From: an uncultured bacterium
GTDB taxonomy: Bacteria > Cyanobacteriota > Vampirovibrionia > Gastranaerophilales > Gastranaerophilaceae
Reading direction: 5' to 3'
DNA: 34,479 nucleotides
Assembly (NCBI GenBank): GCA_900313115.1
Contig: OMPX01000224.1
Coordinates: forward strand, 1-34,479
Shown: positions 14,569 to 22,720 of the stretch, piece by piece
How positions within the stretch are numbered: the stretch's first letter is position 1
Layout of the letters: the number at the start of each line of letters is the position of its first letter
The notes under the pieces: generated by a model
What the model was told of the DNA's origin: nothing
Seen by the model: only the letters and a program-made list of their open reading frames with translations
Databases searched by the model: none
Program-made: the position numbers and the translations under genes

Positions 14569-14763
14569 TCACTTTCTGTATGCCTTTGGATTATCAGGTT
14601 CATAACTCAACCAATCACATATTTCATAAGAATCGTTATGTTTCTTGTATTCGTTATTGTTCCCGATATCAATATTTTGTCGTCTTAACTGTCTGTTATA
14701 GACTTTTTTCATTGATTTATTTGTTGCAAGTTGTAAGTATGGCTTTTTTCTGCTTCTGCTCAT
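14569..14763 (-). CDS. Small basic protein, SRSRKKPY family-like (64 aa)
   Basis: Begins MSRSRKKPYLQLATNKSMKK, with a very basic first half and a more acidic C-terminus containing WLSYEPDNP. Short proteins that open with S-R-S-R/Y-K-K are common in bacteria as small hypothetical, probably nucleic-acid-binding, proteins. The ATG at 14763 has GGGAGA 11 bases upstream overlapping the end of the 461-aa gene, and its stop lies four bases before the next start, so translation is likely coupled. The frame extends further upstream but that would overlap the neighbour for no reason. Confidence 0.7.
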   Translation of the reverse strand: MSRSRKKPYLQLATNKSMKKVYNRQLRRQNIDIGNNNEYKKHNDSYEICDWLSYEPDNPKAYRK

Positions 14764-14770
14764 AATTATA

Positions 14771-16156
14771 TTAAATCTCCCTGATATAGTTATGATAAAC
14801 GTAAGACGGAATTTCACTAAACTGTGTATAATCACAGTGGTCCGTTGTGAGTTCAAGCACATATCCGTTCTCAAATATGAACCATATCTGCTCAAACATA
14901 TCATCACTGTCTTTGCGGTCTATTCCTAAATGACTAAAGTTCATAAAATAAACTTTATCCGTTTTATGAACTTTAATATCAACAAGTTTTTGTCCGATAA
15001 TATTTATACTAAAATGTTTGCTGATATCTGCACCGTATTTTTCTAAATCAATAGAATTCATATTTACATTGACCAAACTACCTGTCCAATATCCTATCTC
15101 TAATCTTTCCCCCTCAAAATCTAATATAACAGGGGAATCCAAACTCATTGATACATCTCTTTCTTTCCATTGATAGAACGGCGGTGGGTTTGTAGTCCAT
15201 TCCCCATCTTTGTACTCATAATCGCCCATATCCCAATCTTTAAAATACAAAGTACCTGTATAGAAAATTCTGTCTATAGTTTTACCCATAATTTTAGGTT
15301 TTATGGAATTAAAATATTCTTCCAACGGCTTTGTATGAATTATTCTTGTAGATTCCCAATCTTTGTCTATCTGACAATAAGGAGAAACTACTGATAAAGT
15401 CCTGATTAATTCTAATGTGTCAGAAGAATATTTAAGCCCTGTCCAATGCATTAGAATAGCCAGTTTATTTATCTCTATCCATTCTTTTAGTTCAACCAGT
15501 TCACATTCTTTTTCAAAGATTAATTCTGTATTACCAATAACAGTACCGTCTAACCTTAATCTTACCCAATTCATATTGTGTTTATCTGCATAATCGTTCT
15601 GAACAATAATATACGGCAATTCATTTGAGCCCTTCGGTTGCAGGACGAGTTCTACATTCATAACAAGTCCCGTCTCTTTTTTGCTCAAAGGTGTGTTCGT
15701 CCACCTCTGTTCCTGATTTGGTGTTTCATAGAGATAAAACTTTTCTCTGTCGTTGAGTTTTTCCCACAAAATGAGAGCATAATCATAATATGGAATTTCT
15801 TCATTTTCATAAGTCAGAGTATCTTTGATTATTGCCTTTTTAATCTCTTTTCTGTATACGGGTTTCAAATCTTTCATTTTGTTAGGGCTGGTTTTACAAG
15901 TGGTTAATCTCATATAATTTGGCTGATGTCTTAAAGAAAGTTTTATCTGCATTATAACTTGCAGACCAGAAGTTATATCCTCAAAATAATTTTCAAACAT
16001 AAAATATGCACTAATCGGTCTGGCACCTACATTAAAATACCATTCGCTATCTTCATCGTTTTGGGTAACAAAATAAATAAAGTTTTTACTTTTAGTTATT
16101 ATTTTGAAGTTCTTATTTTCTACCATACTTTCCCGCAATATATTGTTATTTTTCAT
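14771..16156 (-). CDS. Modular hypothetical protein with FEG/IGQKL domain (461 aa)
   Basis: First gene under promoter H, with AAAGGAATAAAA before the ATG. The C-terminal part, from about residue 277, contains YFNSIKPKIMGKTIDRIF, then VILDFEGERLEI, IIGQKLVDI and FENGYVLELTTDHCDY. The same ordered elements occur in the N-terminal half of the 17717-19147 product (YINSIKKDLIGKTLDKIL, VVLQFEGNNLEI, IIGQKLIKI, FENGYGCTIYTDTCGDY), so this is a transferable domain of about 190 residues. The N-terminal half is rich in aromatic beta-like segments and is not recognised. No catalytic motif is visible. Might be an immunity-type or binding protein; no firm assignment. Confidence 0.75.
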   Translation of the reverse strand: MKNNNILRESMVENKNFKIITKSKNFIYFVTQNDEDSEWYFNVGARPISAYFMFENYFEDITSGLQVIMQIKLSLRHQPNYMRLTTCKTSPNKMKDLKPVYRKEIKKAIIKDTLTYENEEIPYYDYALILWEKLNDREKFYLYETPNQEQRWTNTPLSKKETGLVMNVELVLQPKGSNELPYIIVQNDYADKHNMNWVRLRLDGTVIGNTELIFEKECELVELKEWIEINKLAILMHWTGLKYSSDTLELIRTLSVVSPYCQIDKDWESTRIIHTKPLEEYFNSIKPKIMGKTIDRIFYTGTLYFKDWDMGDYEYKDGEWTTNPPPFYQWKERDVSMSLDSPVILDFEGERLEIGYWTGSLVNVNMNSIDLEKYGADISKHFSINIIGQKLVDIKVHKTDKVYFMNFSHLGIDRKDSDDMFEQIWFIFENGYVLELTTDHCDYTQFSEIPSYVYHNYIREI

Positions 16157-16182
16157 TTTTATTCCTTTTATAAAGTTCTTTT

Positions 16183-16214
16183 ATTATAAATTACATGTAT
16201 GTCAGTTTTGGACA
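16183..16214 (-). promoter_or_regulatory. Shared-family promoter, site H (461-aa gene operon)
   Basis: Minus strand: TGTCCA, AAACTGACATACATGTAATT, TATAAT. The first hexamer departs from CGACC but the TGACA half and the 20-base spacing are kept. It begins ten bases after the stop of the WG gene, with no terminator between. Confidence 0.78.
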
Positions 16215-16223
16215 TATATATTG

Positions 16224-17471
16224 TTAGATTTTTATTTCTACAATTTCACCTTTATTATTTATATAGGCATTTTCTGTTTCTTTTGACCAAATAGGAGTTA
16301 ATCCGTCATTAAAACCAAAAGAACTAAGATAATATTTTCCGAAAGGTACTATAACATCACCTTTTTTGTTGATATACCCTTCATTTCCGTTTAAATCGGT
16401 TGCTAATAATAATCCGTCGCTGCAATCTCGTATATTTTTATAAATACAAGGTATAATCAGATTTCCGCTTAAATCTATCACTCCTGCTTTATTGTCCTTG
16501 AACATAACGGCAACATCTTCTGAATATACATTATAGTTGGTATTGTCATATATAGCAGGTGCAACAACTTCTCCATAAGTATCTATACAGCCAACTTTTT
16601 TATCCTTTCTGATCATAAATCTGCCACAGGATAAGTGTCCAATTTGGTTATATATAAAATCGGTTAAAAACTTGTTCTCCACTGCCGAATACAATGCCCT
16701 TTTCCCATCTTTTTCGACACTCATACTGATAAACTGCCCTATATTATTATCTTCATCGGATATTGCTTCCATATATTCATATTTGAAATCTTCTATAATA
16801 TTGTTATCCCTGTCAATAAGCCCCCATTTATTATCTTTTAGTGAGGGAAAAACAAGACAATCTCTTGTGCAATATGAATCGATTTCATCATAGAGGAAAT
16901 CGACAACTACTTCGTTATTTTTATTTATTAATCCCCATTTGCCATTCTTTTTAGCGTTAATAAGCCCGTTTTTACAAATAAAAATATCTTCATACTCAAA
17001 CGGTATGACGGTATTATTGAAATAATCAACCATTCCCCATTTGCCTTTTAGACATTCAGCGGCAACACCTTCTGAAAAATAATGTCCGTTTTCATACATA
17101 CAGGGAATAACCTCTTTTCCTTTAATATCAAGATGTCCATGTTTACCGTTTCGTTTTGCCTCAAACAGCCCTTCCTCACTCCCGCCATAAATAGTGTCAT
17201 ATATAAAATCTGTAAGAAACTCACCTTTATTATTAATCACGGCGTACTTACCTCTATCATTTACCCCTTTACCCCCACCCATAACGAAGGCAACATCTTC
17301 TGCTTCAAACTCATTGACTATCATATCTCTGTCTGGGAGTTCAAACAGTTTCTCACCTTTATTATTTATACAAATACGAGGACCGTAAGTAAATTTATTA
17401 CATTTACCCCTTCCGTCAAAATGTATAAATGCTTTTCCGTTTACAAAATGACCTAAATCATAGCCTTTCAT
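16224..17471 (-). CDS. WG-repeat protein (415 aa)
   Basis: Nearly the whole length is made of about ten WG-type repeats, each with a W/Y/A-G-hydrophobic-D/N core, a xxxGxxV turn and an aromatic end (KWGLINKNNEVVVDFLYDE, KVGCIDTYGEVVAPAIYDN, KAGVIDLSGNLIIPCIYKN). No signal peptide, so probably cytoplasmic. Such repeats are thought to build a binding surface. The ATG follows AAAGGAGCAACA. Last gene of the operon from promoter I, starting ten bases after the small IWD-motif gene. Related to the WG proteins at 4451-5194 and 19149-21296. Confidence 0.88.
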   Translation of the reverse strand: MKGYDLGHFVNGKAFIHFDGRGKCNKFTYGPRICINNKGEKLFELPDRDMIVNEFEAEDVAFVMGGGKGVNDRGKYAVINNKGEFLTDFIYDTIYGGSEEGLFEAKRNGKHGHLDIKGKEVIPCMYENGHYFSEGVAAECLKGKWGMVDYFNNTVIPFEYEDIFICKNGLINAKKNGKWGLINKNNEVVVDFLYDEIDSYCTRDCLVFPSLKDNKWGLIDRDNNIIEDFKYEYMEAISDEDNNIGQFISMSVEKDGKRALYSAVENKFLTDFIYNQIGHLSCGRFMIRKDKKVGCIDTYGEVVAPAIYDNTNYNVYSEDVAVMFKDNKAGVIDLSGNLIIPCIYKNIRDCSDGLLLATDLNGNEGYINKKGDVIVPFGKYYLSSFGFNDGLTPIWSKETENAYINNKGEIVEIKI

Positions 17472-17481
17472 TGTTGCTCCT

Positions 17482-17730
17482 TTATAACCATTTTGCTTTA
17501 AGTTGATTTATATCTTTCCCACTACATAAACTTATAGCCCATAAAGTTATTTCATTTTTATTAGTAACACCACTTTCAATAACTTCTATCATTTTTTGTT
17601 GTTGTTCATCTGTTTCACAATGTTCCATTATACCAAAAATAAATTCTTCATTATCCCAAATGTTTTTCAATAAAGAGTAGAGTTTTTTATTCGTGTCTGT
17701 TTTTAGATAGACATCCTTATTTATTGTCAT
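17482..17730 (-). CDS. Small IWD-motif protein, paralogue 3 (82 aa)
   Basis: Shares LKNIWDNEEF, ETDEQQQKM, SGVTNKNEI and the alanine-glycine end with the proteins at 8846-9067 and 13621-13851. It overlaps the end of the 476-aa gene by 14 bases and has AAAAGGAGTTAAAAA before the ATG, so it is co-translated with it. The C-terminal NQLKAKWL extension is unique to this copy. Confidence 0.72.
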   Translation of the reverse strand: MTINKDVYLKTDTNKKLYSLLKNIWDNEEFIFGIMEHCETDEQQQKMIEVIESGVTNKNEITLWAISLCSGKDINQLKAKWL

Positions 17731-19147
17731 TTTTTAACTCCTTTTTTATTCTTTTGTTTACCTCATATTGTATTTTTTGGGCTTTATTAAATCCTTTTTT
17801 AAACTGTTTTATAAAACTGTCTTTTTCAGTTGTATAATCAAAAATATATCTTGCTCCACACAAATAATCCCCCCTTATAACAATACGGAGTTGGTTATTT
17901 TCTTTAGGATAAGCAAATAAAATATCTTGCTGTATTTGAAAATCTTTTATTATTGCAGGAAGATTATTTTCAATATTTTTTATAAATTTTTTAGCAGCAT
18001 AACGAAGTCGGGAACCGTGATCAATATTTGGTTTTATACTTTTTTCATTTACTTCAAGTTTTAACTGACAATACACGTCATAATCTGCATTATCTTGGCT
18101 GATGCAGTTTTCAAAATAAGATTCTATCCCCTTTAAATCAATATCAAAACTTACTTTTATATCCGCCTTTTTTGATTCTGTTTTCGGCTCGGGAACAATT
18201 TCGTCTTTATAATAAAATTTATCGGTATCTTTTATATAAATCCAATCGTTATACCCGCTTTCAAAATAGTTTAATATATCAAGGGCTATATCAGATATAC
18301 TCCACTTTTTCTTTTTTATCATTTTGGGGTCATAATCTATTGTAATTGGATTTTTCCAGAATTTGTATTTATCTTTATAATATTGGGATATAAATTTATT
18401 ATTAGTTTTATCTCCTTGTAAAATTTCCATTACCCAATCTGAATTTGCATCATTTTTATATGCACATAATCTGTATGGTATTCTTTTATATATTTCTGGG
18501 GTAATAACAGCAAATTCTGTGCCATAATCTCCACAAGTATCTGTATAAATTGTGCAGCCATAACCGTTTTCAAATTGAAATTCTATATTATTACATCGGT
18601 TTTCTGTCACGATTTTTATAAGTTTTTGTCCGATAATTTCCTTAAAACGAACACTATGATTAACCCCACAAAATCGTTTTTCTATTTTATCTGTCTCTTT
18701 TATTGTGTTATAACCTAATCTGACATAATTAGGACCATCAAAGCATCTTCCAGCATTTTCACTAACATCAATTTCTAAATTATTACCCTCAAATTGCAAT
18801 ACAACAGGTGGATTCGCTATATTTTTACAATACTCCCAATAAGATCCTTTATAATCTTTTGTTTTTGCTGAATATGATTGCCATATCCCATCACTAATAA
18901 TATAAATATAGTCGTTTAAGTAATTTAAAAACAATATTTTATCAAGAGTTTTTCCTATCAAATCTTTCTTTATTGAGTTGATATATTTCCTCAAATCTTT
19001 TAACCGCCTGAACTCTGTATAGTTCCAAAGTTCTTGTTTGAACTTGTATTTAGGATAAAAACTCTCATCAGTAATTTCTATACAAGAGAATAAAATATCT
19101 CCTGCTTTTTTATAAGATTCAACTTCTTTTTGTGATCTTGTTGTCAT
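17717..19147 (-). CDS. Modular hypothetical protein combining two shared domains (476 aa)
   Basis: I chose the ATG at 19147 (MTTRSQKEV), one base after the stop of the 715-aa gene, with AGGTG upstream supplied by the junction repeat; the frame extends to 19189 but would overlap. The N-terminal half carries the INSIKK-GKTLDKI, FEGNNLEI, IIGQKL, FENGYG domain found also in the 461-aa protein. The C-terminal half (from AYKNDANSDW, through WIYIKDTDKFYYKDEIVP to YIFDYTTEKDSFIKQF) aligns with the middle of the 19149-21296 product (AYKDLDNTW, WIYSKDTEKWYSSNEVMP, LIYSFTADKNKFVSCF). It is thus a chimera of modules used by its neighbours. Function unknown. Confidence 0.78.
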   Translation of the reverse strand: MTTRSQKEVESYKKAGDILFSCIEITDESFYPKYKFKQELWNYTEFRRLKDLRKYINSIKKDLIGKTLDKILFLNYLNDYIYIISDGIWQSYSAKTKDYKGSYWEYCKNIANPPVVLQFEGNNLEIDVSENAGRCFDGPNYVRLGYNTIKETDKIEKRFCGVNHSVRFKEIIGQKLIKIVTENRCNNIEFQFENGYGCTIYTDTCGDYGTEFAVITPEIYKRIPYRLCAYKNDANSDWVMEILQGDKTNNKFISQYYKDKYKFWKNPITIDYDPKMIKKKKWSISDIALDILNYFESGYNDWIYIKDTDKFYYKDEIVPEPKTESKKADIKVSFDIDLKGIESYFENCISQDNADYDVYCQLKLEVNEKSIKPNIDHGSRLRYAAKKFIKNIENNLPAIIKDFQIQQDILFAYPKENNQLRIVIRGDYLCGARYIFDYTTEKDSFIKQFKKGFNKAQKIQYEVNKRIKKELKNDNK

Positions 19148-19148
19148 A

Positions 19149-21296
19149 TTACACCTGAGAACATTTAGAGTCTGTTTCAGACTTAACATCTTTTATCTTC
19201 ATATCAATAACTTTACCCTTTTTATTGATATAACCCCATTGTTCAATATACTTAGCAGGAATAAAATCAAGATTATTTTTATCAGGGGTAATATCAGAAA
19301 AGATAAAGTCGATTTTTACTTTTCCTTTCCAATCAACTATTCCATATTTATCATCTTTAGAAATAATTATTATTTCATCAAACAGCCAAAACTTTTCTCC
19401 GACAGGGAAATCAAAAGTTAAAACATCTTCCCCTTTTGAATTAACGATATATGTTTTATTATAATCAACTGCAATAAACCATAATTCATCATTCAAATAT
19501 GTATAATAAATCTCATCAGAAACATGAGGAATCTTTATATCCCCGTTTATATCCATAACAAATTTTTTATAATCATCTTTCGTTGCAATAAAAAGTTTTC
19601 CGTCAACATTTTCAATCCAGCGATATTTTCTGACTATTCCACGTATTTCAACACCCCATTCAGGATGTTCTTTGCCTGTTATGGTTGCGTGTTCTGGTTT
19701 AATTACCCATTCAAAGTTTTTATTGATTATCCCAGCACCGTCTAAACATTCCTTACATACACAGGCATAATCTCCAATGAAATCACCTATATATTCAATG
19801 TCTTCGCCGTATCCACTGCCTAATTTGAACTTTTCTTCTATATTCAGAGTTTTACCGACTTCAAGAAGATGTTTTGTTACTTTTAATTTATGTTCTATTT
19901 CGTCTAATGCATTATTAAAACAACTGACAAATTTATTTTTATCAGCGGTAAAAGAATAAATCAGAGAATATTCATCATCATAACAAGCAACTATTATATC
20001 TCTTGATTCTATCGTTTTTGAATTATAATACAACTCTTGCCAGATGTGCATTTTTGAATATTTATATTCACCTAAATCGAACCTTGCATATTCACCGTTT
20101 TTTACTTTTTCCAATCCTTGTCTTATTTGTTTATAGTTGCTGTAATCGAACTCTATTTTTGCAAAAGTTTCATCATCACTTATAAGATTTAACCTGCAGA
20201 AAAGATAGCCCAAATTTTCTTCATCTAGTTCACCATCAACATCATAACTGCTTTCTATAAACCATTTTAATTTCTCATCTGCCCCAGAAGAAGAATCTTT
20301 AACCACCTCAACTTCACAATTAAAACGATTATGTATGGCATCAATAACTTTTTCGTTTAAATGTGGCATAACTTCGTTTGAAGAATACCATTTTTCTGTG
20401 TCTTTTGAATAAATCCAATTTCTGTCAAGCCTGTTATCCATATCAGGTTTCAGGTTTTTTCTTATATCCTCTTTTTCTTGTTTAATCAACCCTGTAAAAT
20501 CTTTATTCCAAATAAATAAATCATCCGAATATTGTTCAAAGAAATCATAATCTAAAATCTTTCCCATATTTTTATCTTTTGCCCAATACATAATATTTGC
20601 TTCATTATCACCTTCAAGAAGCGTCTTAAATTTCCAGGTGTTATCTAAATCTTTATATGCAGCATCAAACACTCTTATATGTCGTTTGGGTTCGTATTCT
20701 TTTTTAAATTTATCAGGGTTTTCAAAATATTTCTCTAAAACAGACAGGGTATAATTTATTTTATTCACCCACCTGTTTGGAGCATCATTTTCTTCAACGG
20801 TATTTTTTACAACTTTTTTAAAGAGTTCTGACATCTGTTTCAAAAAAGTATCTTTTTTAATGATAATATCTGCCCCAAATTTAGCTTCTTTATTGTATTT
20901 CCAAACATCACTTCCCTCAAAAACAGATACTCTTATTTTATCTGTATCAACAGGTGTTGTCATAAATGCAGTAATATATCCTTCATATTCAAAAGGACAA
21001 ATGAGTGATTTATTATCGGTATATGCTAAATGGGGTAAAAAGAATAATAAATCCTCAATAAGATTACTGACACAAGTGCTTGTTTCCATAACAGCACCAT
21101 TTATTGAGAGATTAAAATTATCATTATACTTGCCCCACAAATACCAATTAGTTTTGCTTAAATCCACTTTTTCAACTTCTGTCGGAGTTAAATTCTCCAA
21201 CATTTTAGAAAGGTTTTCTTTCTGTTCACAAAAATTGAAATCATAATCAGCGTAGTTCATACAACATACGTCATAAAATTTGTCTTTTAAAATCAT
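19149..21296 (-). CDS. Large modular protein with C-terminal WG repeats (715 aa)
   Basis: Three parts are visible. Residues about 1-180 match the N-terminal domain of the 13854-14564 product. The middle (about 200-480) matches the C-terminal half of the 476-aa protein, including WIYSKDTEKWY. The last 200 residues are WG-type repeats (KYGIVDWKGKVKIDFIF, QWGYINKKGKVIDMKI). The tail SETDSKCSQV is encoded by a repeat that recurs at two other junctions. Start: the ATG at 21296 has AGGTG upstream; a GTG at 21302 is also in frame. It follows the FtsZ-like gene and a gene remnant in the operon from promoter I. No catalytic motif recognised. Confidence 0.8.
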   Translation of the reverse strand: MILKDKFYDVCCMNYADYDFNFCEQKENLSKMLENLTPTEVEKVDLSKTNWYLWGKYNDNFNLSINGAVMETSTCVSNLIEDLLFFLPHLAYTDNKSLICPFEYEGYITAFMTTPVDTDKIRVSVFEGSDVWKYNKEAKFGADIIIKKDTFLKQMSELFKKVVKNTVEENDAPNRWVNKINYTLSVLEKYFENPDKFKKEYEPKRHIRVFDAAYKDLDNTWKFKTLLEGDNEANIMYWAKDKNMGKILDYDFFEQYSDDLFIWNKDFTGLIKQEKEDIRKNLKPDMDNRLDRNWIYSKDTEKWYSSNEVMPHLNEKVIDAIHNRFNCEVEVVKDSSSGADEKLKWFIESSYDVDGELDEENLGYLFCRLNLISDDETFAKIEFDYSNYKQIRQGLEKVKNGEYARFDLGEYKYSKMHIWQELYYNSKTIESRDIIVACYDDEYSLIYSFTADKNKFVSCFNNALDEIEHKLKVTKHLLEVGKTLNIEEKFKLGSGYGEDIEYIGDFIGDYACVCKECLDGAGIINKNFEWVIKPEHATITGKEHPEWGVEIRGIVRKYRWIENVDGKLFIATKDDYKKFVMDINGDIKIPHVSDEIYYTYLNDELWFIAVDYNKTYIVNSKGEDVLTFDFPVGEKFWLFDEIIIISKDDKYGIVDWKGKVKIDFIFSDITPDKNNLDFIPAKYIEQWGYINKKGKVIDMKIKDVKSETDSKCSQV
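19152..19249 (-). repeat. Junction repeat, copy 1 (intact, coding)
   Basis: Encodes the last 30 or so residues of the 715-aa protein and supplies CTCAGGTG just before the next start codon. Contains the short hairpin AGTCTG-AAA-CAGACT. About nine-tenths identical by eye to 21300-21393; a shorter core recurs at 22726-22757. Confidence 0.9.
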
Positions 21297-21299
21297 AAT

Positions 21300-21393
21300 C
21301 ACCTGAGAGCATTTAGAGTCTGCTTCAGACTTAACATCTTTTATCTTCGTATCAATTTACTTTTTTATTGACATAACCCCATTGTTCAATGTA
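21300..21393 (-). pseudogene. Remnant of a WG-gene 3' end (junction repeat, copy 2)
   Basis: Reads IEQWGYVNKK like the end of the 715-aa protein, then a five-base deletion shifts the frame and gives an immediate stop. The DNA of the SEADSKCSQ tail is still intact and runs into the ribosome-binding site (CTCAGGTG) of the 715-aa gene. It lies directly after the FtsZ-like gene, so a WG-type gene was probably lost here by recombination, leaving its last hundred bases as the spacer. Confidence 0.85.
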
Positions 21394-21410
21394 TTAGTTT
21401 AGTCCTCCTT

Positions 21411-22184
21411 TTAAATAACTTTTTCATTATCTAATCCTGTTGCAATTAGTGTAACCTTGATTTCATCTTGTAAGTCCTCATCAACTAAAGTACCAATAAT
21501 CATTTGTGAATTATCTTTTGTAGCATCACTAATTTCATTAACAATATCTGATACTTCATAAAGTGTCATATTTTGATTACCTGTAATATTGACGATAACA
21601 CCATTCGCATTGTTAATATCAGGTATAGAATTTAAAGCTGATTTTGCTGCTTTTAGTTCTTTTCCTTCACCTAAAACATGCCCAAATCCTGTTTGTATCA
21701 AACCTGAGTTTTTCAATATTTGTTTTATCTCAGCAAATTCGATATTTATAAGCCCCTGAATATTTATAAGGTCTGTAATAGATTTTATTCGTTGTAATAA
21801 ATTTTCGTTAACAAATTCATCTTCCGACATAACCATAAAACTTTCGGCAGATTCTTTGAGTTTTTCTATTTTTTTATCAATGTTATATGAAGAAGTCGAT
21901 TTAACCATTAATGCAACCGTCAAAATGTCCATTTCTTTGGTAGTTTCTGCAACAACTGAGAAAATATTCATATTAATTTCTTCTTCAATATTAACGACAA
22001 CAAAAACCATATCTGTAGAAACAGGAAGAGCCGTTACAATATTTGCTTTTAATATGTTTGGATTACTGTTATCATCAATGACAGAATATTCAACCTCTTT
22101 TAAATCTGAATCTTTCATTTTGTTTATAGCATTTTTACCAAATTCTCCAATACCAATAACACGAAAATTTACAGGTTCTGCCAT
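21411..22184 (-). CDS. Divergent FtsZ-like pseudoenzyme (257 aa)
   Basis: Clear tubulin/FtsZ homology over the whole length: FRVIGIGEFGKNAINKM at the N-terminus, AETTKEMDILTVALMVK (aligns with the AxxAKxxGxLTVAVVTxP of FtsZ), GLINIEFAEIKQILKNSG, a GVIVNITGNQNMTLYEV strand and EIKVTLIATGLD at the end. Key parts are altered: the GGGTGTG signature loop is replaced by NIEEEINM (about 65-72), the T3 region of about 50 residues is missing, both T7 aspartates are glutamates (E149, E152), and there is no C-terminal tail peptide. It should therefore not bind or hydrolyse GTP normally. First gene from promoter I with TGGAGGATAAACT before the ATG. It may cap or poison FtsZ filaments to arrest division, or act as a decoy for FtsZ-targeting phage proteins (inference). 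Confidence 0.85.
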   Translation of the reverse strand: MAEPVNFRVIGIGEFGKNAINKMKDSDLKEVEYSVIDDNSNPNILKANIVTALPVSTDMVFVVVNIEEEINMNIFSVVAETTKEMDILTVALMVKSTSSYNIDKKIEKLKESAESFMVMSEDEFVNENLLQRIKSITDLINIQGLINIEFAEIKQILKNSGLIQTGFGHVLGEGKELKAAKSALNSIPDINNANGVIVNITGNQNMTLYEVSDIVNEISDATKDNSQMIIGTLVDEDLQDEIKVTLIATGLDNEKVI

Positions 22185-22228
22185 AGTTTATCCTCCATAT
22201 TTTTTATCTTTCTTTTTCATATATTTCT

Positions 22229-22260
22229 ATATTAACATTTACTTCTGTCAGATTTGGTCG
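22229..22260 (-). promoter_or_regulatory. Shared-family promoter, site I (FtsZ-like operon)
   Basis: Minus strand: CGACCA, AATCTGACAGAAGTAAATGT, TAATAT. It controls the operon running from 22184 to 16224. Just upstream lie two tandem GGGGTAAATG copies (near 22292-22317) that may also bind a factor. Confidence 0.82.
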
Positions 22261-22315
22261 TGGTTGAATAATATAATGTAAAAATAAATACATTTACCCC
22301 TGTACTCATTTACCC

Positions 22316-22720
22316 CTATCCTTTCCATATTCTCCAAATAAGGTTAAGTAACAAGATTGAAAATAGTATTGTGATTACCCAACTCAACCCGTTAAATACC
22401 GTCGGGTTGAATATTGAAAACAATAATATCGAACCAAATACTGCTCTTGTAACGAGTTTATCCTGTTCTTTCAACATCATAAATAGAATAAAACTGAATA
22501 AGCAGGTCATAAAAACAACAAAGGAAATGTCATTATACCCGCATGGCAGTTTCCAATTCAACTTGAAGAAATAATCTGATATTCCATATATCAGTACACT
22601 TGTTGGATATATCACAAGAACCAATGATAACGATTTTATAATAATATCTAAAAAAGTACCCTTTTTGAAAAAATTGATTATCTTTGAAAATATTTTTTTA
22701 AGATTTTGCTTAAATGTCAT
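22316..22720 (-). CDS. Small integral membrane protein (134 aa)
   Basis: Four hydrophobic segments of membrane-span length are visible, starting near residues 24 (IIIKSLSLVLVIYPTSVLI), 65 (ISFVVFMTCLFSFILFMML), 92 (AVFGSILLFSIF) and 112 (SWVITILFSILLLNLIW). The basic N-terminus suggests it stays in the cytoplasm. Its start overlaps the end of the 216-aa gene by 11 bases, and its ribosome-binding site (ACAGGT) comes from the third junction repeat. Last gene of the operon from promoter J. Family not recognised. Confidence 0.75.
   Translation of the reverse strand: MTFKQNLKKIFSKIINFFKKGTFLDIIIKSLSLVLVIYPTSVLIYGISDYFFKLNWKLPCGYNDISFVVFMTCLFSFILFMMLKEQDKLVTRAVFGSILLFSIFNPTVFNGLSWVITILFSILLLNLIWRIWKG

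Noticed and set aside
16224-17471. CRISPR or DNA-repeat array in the WG-repeat gene
   Set aside because: The periodicity is at the protein level within an intact reading frame; the DNA units are too divergent and irregular for a CRISPR array, and there are no cas genes.
21411-22184. The FtsZ-like gene as the genuine cell-division ftsZ
   Set aside because: The nucleotide-binding signature, T3 region, T7 aspartates and C-terminal tail are missing, and no division genes lie nearby.
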